Assembly: GCA_958421655.1 (NCBI GenBank)
Contig: CATZMG010000046.1
Span: 1 to 18,199 of the forward strand
DNA length: 18,199 nucleotides
Reading direction: 5' to 3'
Origin: an uncultured Collinsella sp.
Lineage (GTDB): Bacteria; Actinomycetota; Coriobacteriia; Coriobacteriales; Coriobacteriaceae
Shown: positions 14,285-18,199 of the stretch, one piece after another
Layout of the letters: every line of letters begins with the position of its first letter
Numbering within the stretch: position 1 is the first letter of the stretch
The notes under the pieces: model-generated
Told to the model about the DNA's origin: nothing
Seen by the model: the letters and a program-made list of their open reading frames with translations, nothing else
The model's database searches: none
Translations under genes and position numbers: made by a program

Positions 14285-14329
14285 GTGCGCCGCTAGTACA
14301 ATTCCGACGAGAGTTTCAGGAGGTCGAAC

Positions 14330-14992
14330 ATGGCGAGGATACTGGCAGTGGATGATGAACGGGCGATCCTCGACGCGCTTGCGCGCGTCCTCGGCCGCGA
14401 CGGCTATGAGGTCGTCAAGGCATCGGACCCGACGGCGGTCCTGGGGATGGACCTCTCGCGCTTCGACCTCGTGCTCTGCGACGTCATGATGCCGGGGCTC
14501 GACGGCTTCGAGCTCGTGCGGCAGATCCGCCCGGACTTCGACGGGCCCATCGTCTTCCTGACCGCGCGCGTGGCCGAGGAGGACGCCGTGGCCGCCTACG
14601 GCCTGGGCGCCGACGACTACGTCCGCAAGCCCTTCGGGGCCGCGGAACTGCGCGCCAAGGTCGCGGCCCATCTACGCCGAGAGCGCCGGCCGCGCTCGCA
14701 CGCCCTCTCCTTCGGGGAGGTGCGGATCGACCTCGGGGCGCGCGACCTCGCCGTGGGCGGCGAGACCGTGCCGCTCACGCCCACCGAGTACGCCATCTGC
14801 GAGCACCTCGCGCGCCACCCCGGGCAGGTCATGAGCCGCGCGCAGATACGCGAGGCGGTGCTCGGCTGGGAGAGCGACGCCGACGACGCGGCCATATCCA
14901 TGCAGGTCAGCCGCGCCCGGAGGAAACTCTCCGAGGCCGGCGCCGATCCGATCGCGACCGTCTGGGGGATGGGGTACAAGTGGCAGCTCTGA
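14330..14992 (+). CDS. OmpR/PhoB-family response regulator
   Basis: The product is 220 residues. The receiver domain has the acidic pair D8-D9, phosphoacceptor Asp51 (LVLCDVMMPG), Thr78 (FLTAR) and Lys100 (VRKPF). The C-terminal winged helix (about 125-220) ends with the usual VWGMGYKWQL. It is phosphorylated by the following sensor kinase and probably activates the transporter operon upstream, as CprR and similar regulators do; the operator is unknown. The start has an ideal AGGAGG. The 45-base gap before it contains TAGTACAATT, a possible weak promoter. It overlaps or abuts the kinase gene. Confidence 0.94.
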   Translation: MARILAVDDERAILDALARVLGRDGYEVVKASDPTAVLGMDLSRFDLVLCDVMMPGLDGFELVRQIRPDFDGPIVFLTARVAEEDAVAAYGLGADDYVRKPFGAAELRAKVAAHLRRERRPRSHALSFGEVRIDLGARDLAVGGETVPLTPTEYAICEHLARHPGQVMSRAQIREAVLGWESDADDAAISMQVSRARRKLSEAGADPIATVWGMGYKWQL

Positions 14993-15018
14993 GGACCGGG
15001 GCGCGAGGTCGCCGAGGC

Positions 15019-16416
15019 ATGCCGCTCTCCTTCGTTATCGCGCGCTACTTCGCCTACGCGTTCGCGGCGGTCGCCACGGCGTGGCTCGCCTCGTTCATGG
15101 CGCTCTCCGCGGCGATCAACGCGGGCTTCGTCTACGAGGCAAGCTGGGGGCCGGCCAATGCGCGCGAGGTCGCGGAGGGCCTGGCACGCGACGGCGTCTG
15201 CGGGCAGCAGGACGTGCCGACGGCGTACCGCTACCTCATCCTGAACAAGGACGGATACGTGCTGATGACAGACCTCGAGGACACGCGGCTCGAGGACGCG
15301 ACGGAAATGGCCCGTGCGACACTCGCCGCGGATCCGGGCACAGTGGAGATCGAGGGCGGGGGCTCGGGCCTCACCTACGCCGCGTTCCCGCTCAAGGGCG
15401 GCGGGGCCTGCGCACTCGTCAGCGAGTACCTGCCGCAGTGGGTCTCGCGCGACCTTGCCGGCCTGCTTCCCAACCCGCAGAACCTCATGCTCGTCGGCGC
15501 CGCGGCGGGAAGCGCGCTCGCGCTCGCGCTCGTGGCGCGCCGTGCGAGCCGCGTGATCTCGCGCAAGATGGCGCCGCTCGCGGAGGCAGCGGGGCGCGTC
15601 GGCGCGGGGGAGCTCGACTTTGCGGTCGGCAGCACCAACGTGCGCGAGGTGAACGACGTCCTCGCCGCGATGGACGCCATGCGGACCTCCCTCGCCGAGT
15701 CGCTCGAGGCCCGCTGGGCCGCGGAGCGGGGGCAGCGCGAGCAGGTGGCGTCGCTCGCCCACGACCTCAAGACGCCGCTCACCGTGCTGCGCGCCAACGC
15801 CGACTTCGTGGCGGAGGAGCTGGAAGACGAGAAAGACGCCGACCTCGCGGCCGCCGCGCGCGACATAGCCGGCAGCGTCGAAAGGCTCGACGGCTACGTA
15901 CGCCTGCTCATCGAGGCCTCGCGCGGGTCCGGCGGGGCGGAGAGGGCCCCCATGCGGCCGGCCGAGCTCTGCGAGCAGGTCCTCGCCGAAGCCGCCCAGA
16001 TCACCCGGGCGCGAGGCGTGACGCTCGACGCGGCCACGGGCCCCGCTGTCGCGGGCGCGCCCGAGGCCCCGCTCGACCGAACCGCCCTGGCGCGAGCCGC
16101 CGCGAACCTCGTGGCCAACGCCGCCGAGCACGCGCGCTCGCGCGTGGCGGTCTCCTGCGACGTCGAGGGTGGACACCTCGTCATCGAGGTGGCCGACGAC
16201 GGACCGGGCTTCTCTCCCGCCGCCCTCGAACGCGGCTGCGAGCGCCTCTTCACAGACGACTCCTCCCGCTCCTCGCGCGACGGAGGGCGCCACTACGGGC
16301 TCGGCCTCCACGCCGCCTCCGAGGCCGCGAGCGCCCACGGGGGCGACGTCTCGCTCGCCAACAGCCCCTCGGGCGGCGCGGTGGCCACCATCGCGGTCCC
16401 CCTGTGCGGGGCCTGA
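15019..16416 (+). CDS. Sensor histidine kinase, lantibiotic-type two-component system
   Basis: The product is 465 residues from ATG 15019. A membrane helix (about 5-33) is followed by an extracytoplasmic domain of about 115 residues with two Cys (C61, C131), a second helix (about 159-176), a HAMP-like segment, and the kinase core: H-box SLAHDLKTPL with His248, N-box NLVANAAEHA (N367), G1 DDGPGFS (about 393) and GLGLHAA. It should sense a peptide or envelope stress and phosphorylate the preceding regulator. GTG 14980 is an alternative start, overlapping the regulator by 13 bases; the ATG is chosen because MPLSFVIARYF is the usual N-terminus. The stop lies in a hairpin. Confidence 0.9.
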   Translation: MPLSFVIARYFAYAFAAVATAWLASFMALSAAINAGFVYEASWGPANAREVAEGLARDGVCGQQDVPTAYRYLILNKDGYVLMTDLEDTRLEDATEMARATLAADPGTVEIEGGGSGLTYAAFPLKGGGACALVSEYLPQWVSRDLAGLLPNPQNLMLVGAAAGSALALALVARRASRVISRKMAPLAEAAGRVGAGELDFAVGSTNVREVNDVLAAMDAMRTSLAESLEARWAAERGQREQVASLAHDLKTPLTVLRANADFVAEELEDEKDADLAAAARDIAGSVERLDGYVRLLIEASRGSGGAERAPMRPAELCEQVLAEAAQITRARGVTLDAATGPAVAGAPEAPLDRTALARAAANLVANAAEHARSRVAVSCDVEGGHLVIEVADDGPGFSPAALERGCERLFTDDSSRSSRDGGRHYGLGLHAASEAASAHGGDVSLANSPSGGAVATIAVPLCGA

Positions 16417-16428
16417 CGAATCAGGCCC
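16409..16428 (+). terminator. Hairpin overlapping the kinase stop codon
   Basis: GGGCCTGA (16409-16416) pairs perfectly with TCAGGCCC (16421-16428) around the loop CGAA. The left arm contains the TGA stop. There is no T-run, so termination efficiency is uncertain. It marks the right edge of the high-GC block. Confidence 0.6.
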
Positions 16429-16623
16429 TCACACTGGCATGCCTCGCAACCAAACGCTTCCCGGATAATTCATGAGGCCGTACTCGTATTCGAGCCTGTC
16501 TATCTCGGCGGCGAGGGCCTCCGTCATGTAGAAGGTTTTCGTGCGGCCCGTCGACTTCGCCAAGCGGTCGTACCTGTCCGCGAGGTCCTCGGGGATTCTC
16601 AGGGCTGCGGTGGCGGTTGCCAT
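16429..16623 (-). CDS. Ribbon-helix-helix antitoxin-like protein (RelB type), no toxin partner
   Basis: The product is 64 residues. MATATAALRIPEDLADRYDR, then LAKSTGRTKTFYMTEALAAE, is a typical ribbon-helix-helix DNA-binding domain as in RelB-type antitoxins. The tail after IDRLEYEYGL (NYPGSVWLRGMPV) does not look like the usual toxin-binding C-terminus, and no toxin gene follows: the stop lies one base from the kinase terminator hairpin. The frame is open to 16659, but ATG 16623 has GGGAGGTGC upstream. A near-perfect palindrome 18 bases upstream is the likely autoregulatory operator. It may be an orphan antitoxin, a truncated one, or a small stand-alone regulator. Confidence 0.75.
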   Translation of the reverse strand: MATATAALRIPEDLADRYDRLAKSTGRTKTFYMTEALAAEIDRLEYEYGLMNYPGSVWLRGMPV

Positions 16624-16640
16624 TATGCACCTCCCGGTTA

Positions 16641-16662
16641 GATGTAATACGTGTATCACATC
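16641..16662. promoter_or_regulatory. Palindromic operator upstream of the RHH gene
   Basis: GATGTAATAC (16641-16650) and GTATCACATC (16653-16662) are inverted copies with one mismatch, separated by GT. The site begins 18 bases upstream of the RHH start codon, where a promoter is expected, and suits binding by dimers of the RHH protein itself. Confidence 0.65.
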
Positions 16663-17173
16663 CTATCGCATCACCCGAACCCCGCACCGGCGTACGGCCG
16701 CATCTGCCTTTTTACCTTGCATTATGCCAACCGGCCCATGCTCGGCTTATTCAGCCGGATTGAATCAACCGTTAACTTTATCCAGGCCTGTAAGGGGCGG
16801 TGGAAATCCTTCGAGGACTGGGGCGCCGTCCCTAGGTCGGCTCCTCGATGGCCGAGGCTGAATTCCCCTGCCATCGGCTGCGTGGGTTTCGGCACGGGGT
16901 TCTGGCACAGCTCGAGCGGGGCGCAAGGCTCGGCTGTCGGTCGTGCCGGACGGCATACGTTTTGAGACCGGCAAGCTGTTGCCGGCTCGAGGACAGCGGC
17001 CCGGTGCACCGGGCCGATCGATAGAGGACTCAGGTTCACAGCGCAGTTTCTTGGGGCTCGCATATATAGGAAGACTTGATCGGCAATCGATTTTAATGAA
17101 GTCGACAGCGCATGTCAGAGCTTTCAACAAATTTAACATGCCACCCTTTATATCCGCACGCGCGTAATTCAAC
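16663..17173. other. Unexplained 510-base region with strong hairpins, no convincing gene
   Basis: Open frames exist on both strands, but none has family features, a good ribosome-binding site or consistent codon use. Notable structures are CCGGCAA-GCTG-TTGCCGG near 16,970-16,988, and the perfect 20-base palindrome CGGCCCGGTGCACCGGGCCG (16997-17016); TCGGC...GCCGA near 16,840-16,860 could also pair. The segment from about 16,700 to 17,040 is GC-rich, then changes abruptly to AT-rich at about 17,050. It does not match tmRNA, RNase P RNA, SRP RNA or a riboswitch class that I can recognise. It may be a structured RNA or a decayed mobile element. Confidence 0.4.
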
Positions 17174-17800
17174 TCATAAGGACCGGCTATCCCTTACCAG
17201 TGACACAATCTCAAACGCACAGAACAGAATCATCAGTCCAATCATCGCATAAGAGGCAGCCGAACCTTCAAGCACTATTCCACAAAGAACAATCTCCGCG
17301 CCGCCAATAAGAACTGTTATCAGGCGCTCTGCCTTTTTGCTCTCGCCGCTCGCATAAAAAGGCGGCAAAGCGCACAAGATCACATATAGCCCGGGAAGGG
17401 AATGCAGGATCGATAGTCCAAGCCCCCCATCAACCGCAGTGTTTTGCGTAAGAATCAACTGAACCCAAACGGCAATTATCACTGAGCAGGTTGTCGATAA
17501 AAGAAGACTAGAAATATAGCACGCAACAAAGTCCCGTCGCATTCGAACAGAGAAATCCGCGAACTCTCTTCGCCGCGTGGAAACAATAAGGTACACAGAA
17601 ATTGCAATAGAACCAATCAGAGAAAACAGCGGAACAACCAGCAATTCAAGCTTATTACCCCATCGATCAACCACACCCCCACTCCAATGAGCGGGAATTG
17701 TATCAGGGAGGACTGACCAAGCCGCCCATAGAATCAGAAATGGAAGAATAGAGAGGATGAAAGATGATAACACTGCAGTAATTTTTTTTGAGGCTCTCAT
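17174..17800 (-). CDS. DUF1648 (SdpI N-terminal-like) membrane protein
   Basis: The product is 208 residues from ATG 17800 (a GTG at 17827 would add nine). A first helix (about 8-30) is followed by LPDTIPAHWSGGVVDRWGNK, the DUF1648 signature, and then about five more membrane helices. Proteins with this domain include SdpI, the immunity protein and signal receptor for the SdpC killing peptide, and many of unknown role. AAGGAG lies 11 bases before the ATG, longer than usual, so the start is uncertain. Its codon use is AT-richer than the transporter block. Immunity is only a hypothesis suggested by the family and by the nearby lantibiotic-resistance module. Confidence 0.82.
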   Translation of the reverse strand: MRASKKITAVLSSFILSILPFLILWAAWSVLPDTIPAHWSGGVVDRWGNKLELLVVPLFSLIGSIAISVYLIVSTRRREFADFSVRMRRDFVACYISSLLLSTTCSVIIAVWVQLILTQNTAVDGGLGLSILHSLPGLYVILCALPPFYASGESKKAERLITVLIGGAEIVLCGIVLEGSAASYAMIGLMILFCAFEIVSLVRDSRSL

Positions 17801-17859
17801 CGATTCCGCATCTCCTTGCGCGCCCACATTCCACTCCGCCTTAAATCAAGTATAAATAG

Positions 17860-17949
17860 ATGGCGCTCGGTATTATTGGCGCAATCGCGATAGCGATTAC
17901 CGCCGTTGTTTCTTTAAAAATGGTAGGAATACATGTCTCCAAGAATTGA
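17860..17949 (+). CDS. Possible 29-residue hydrophobic peptide
   Basis: ATG 17860 opens a frame coding for MALGIIGAIAIAITAVVSLK and then MVGIHVSKN, ending at TGA 17947-17949. It would be one hydrophobic helix with a basic end, like a small membrane peptide, toxin or leader. No Shine-Dalgarno sequence is visible, and it overlaps the next candidate gene by 17 bases. It may be chance, so confidence is low. Confidence 0.25.
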   Translation: MALGIIGAIAIAITAVVSLKMVGIHVSKN

Positions 17950-18133
17950 TATATCGATTGACGAGCTGCCCGAAGCGTCGAGCCTTCTTGATGGACATGA
18001 CTATTCGTCACAAATCATTCAGCGTATCGCCGGGGTTCCAGTAATACTCGATGCATCGGGATGCCTTCATTCCCCTTTTTTCGAAGTTGAATATGATGAC
18101 AGGACGACTAGGTTTACAAGTCAAGCAAGTTAA
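17933..18133 (+). CDS. Hypothetical small protein, 66 residues
   Basis: The product starts MSPRIDISIDELPEASSLLD and is soluble, acidic and without signal peptide or membrane helix. No family was recognised. GTAGGAAT lies seven bases before the ATG, a plausible ribosome-binding site. It could be an independent gene or the remnant of a larger one. It converges with, and overlaps by three bases, a possible gene entering from the right edge on the other strand. Confidence 0.4.
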   Translation: MSPRIDISIDELPEASSLLDGHDYSSQIIQRIAGVPVILDASGCLHSPFFEVEYDDRTTRFTSQAS

Positions 18134-18198
18134 TAATCTATGTAGTCAATATAATACCGTTGAACCCGCATATCGATACCGCTCAGCCATTCGCCTCG
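18130..18198 (-). CDS. Possible C-terminal end of a gene beyond the right edge
   Basis: A minus-strand frame enters at the window edge and reads RGEWLSGIDMRVQRYYIDYI, then DY and a TAA at 18130-18132. Tyr-rich ends of this kind occur in real proteins, but 22 codons are too few to assign anything, and another minus-strand frame is also open to a stop in this stretch. Confidence 0.2.
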   Translation of the reverse strand, partial: RGEWLSGIDMRVQRYYIDYIDY

Positions 18199-18199
18199 C

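Noticed and set aside
11500..16500. Flanking attachment-site direct repeats of the high-GC block
   Set aside because: I compared about 100 bases at each edge by eye and found no convincing shared repeat; no integrase gene is visible.
16663..17173. tmRNA, RNase P RNA or cobalamin riboswitch
   Set aside because: I looked for their conserved sequence blocks on both strands and found none.
1..18199. CRISPR array, tRNA or rRNA genes
   Set aside because: No regularly spaced short repeats, cloverleaf with CCA end, or rRNA signature was seen.

Overview
This window looks like chromosomal DNA of a gut actinobacterium of the class Coriobacteriia, most likely Collinsella or a close relative. Three things point there: actinobacterial gene neighbourhoods (lexA / LysM protein / nrdR; pgsA / GarA-type FHA protein / FtsR-type MerR regulator), actinobacterial-type SOS boxes, and a moderate-GC housekeeping backbone carrying one clearly higher-GC block. 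The genus is inferred; no rRNA gene is present.

Positions 1-2779 hold an SOS and nucleotide-supply cluster. A membrane acyltransferase (cut by the window edge) is translationally coupled to lexA. Divergent from lexA is a one-TM LysM protein in the position of the SOS division inhibitor YneA, then nrdR and dut. Two perfect GAAC-N4-GTTC operators lie between the divergent genes, one of them inside the LysM promoter. Positions 2780-3242, between convergent genes, contain no gene but a set of long hairpin repeats with a conserved loop core and completely different, perfectly self-complementary arms. Positions 3243-7365 carry an MGDG-synthase/UgtP-like glycosyltransferase divergent from trxB, a DUF1836 regulator and a DegV lipid-binding protein, separated by strong hairpin terminators. 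Positions 7541-11363 (minus strand) form a likely operon, pgsA - FHA (GarA-like) - MerR (FtsR-like) - apt - secreted NlpC/P60 hydrolase, linking membrane lipid synthesis, phosphorylation-dependent metabolic control, division control, purine salvage and wall remodelling.

Positions about 11,500-16,430 are a visibly higher-GC block holding a complete stand-alone lantibiotic/antimicrobial-peptide resistance and sensing module: a LanF-type ATPase with an E-loop, MutE-like and MutG-like permeases, a YxeA/DUF1093-like exported protein broken by a one-base frameshift, an OmpR-family response regulator and a sensor kinase. No lantibiotic precursor or modification enzyme is visible, so it probably protects against other organisms' peptides, by analogy with CprABC-CprRK of Clostridioides difficile. 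The block ends in a hairpin overlapping the kinase stop codon. Next to it is a short ribbon-helix-helix antitoxin-like gene without a toxin, preceded by a near-perfect palindromic operator.

Positions 16,663-17,173 have no convincing gene but are rich in hairpins and unexplained. The last kilobase is AT-richer and accessory: a DUF1648 (SdpI-like) membrane protein, a possible 29-residue hydrophobic peptide, an unrecognised 66-residue ORF and perhaps the tail of a gene entering from the right edge.
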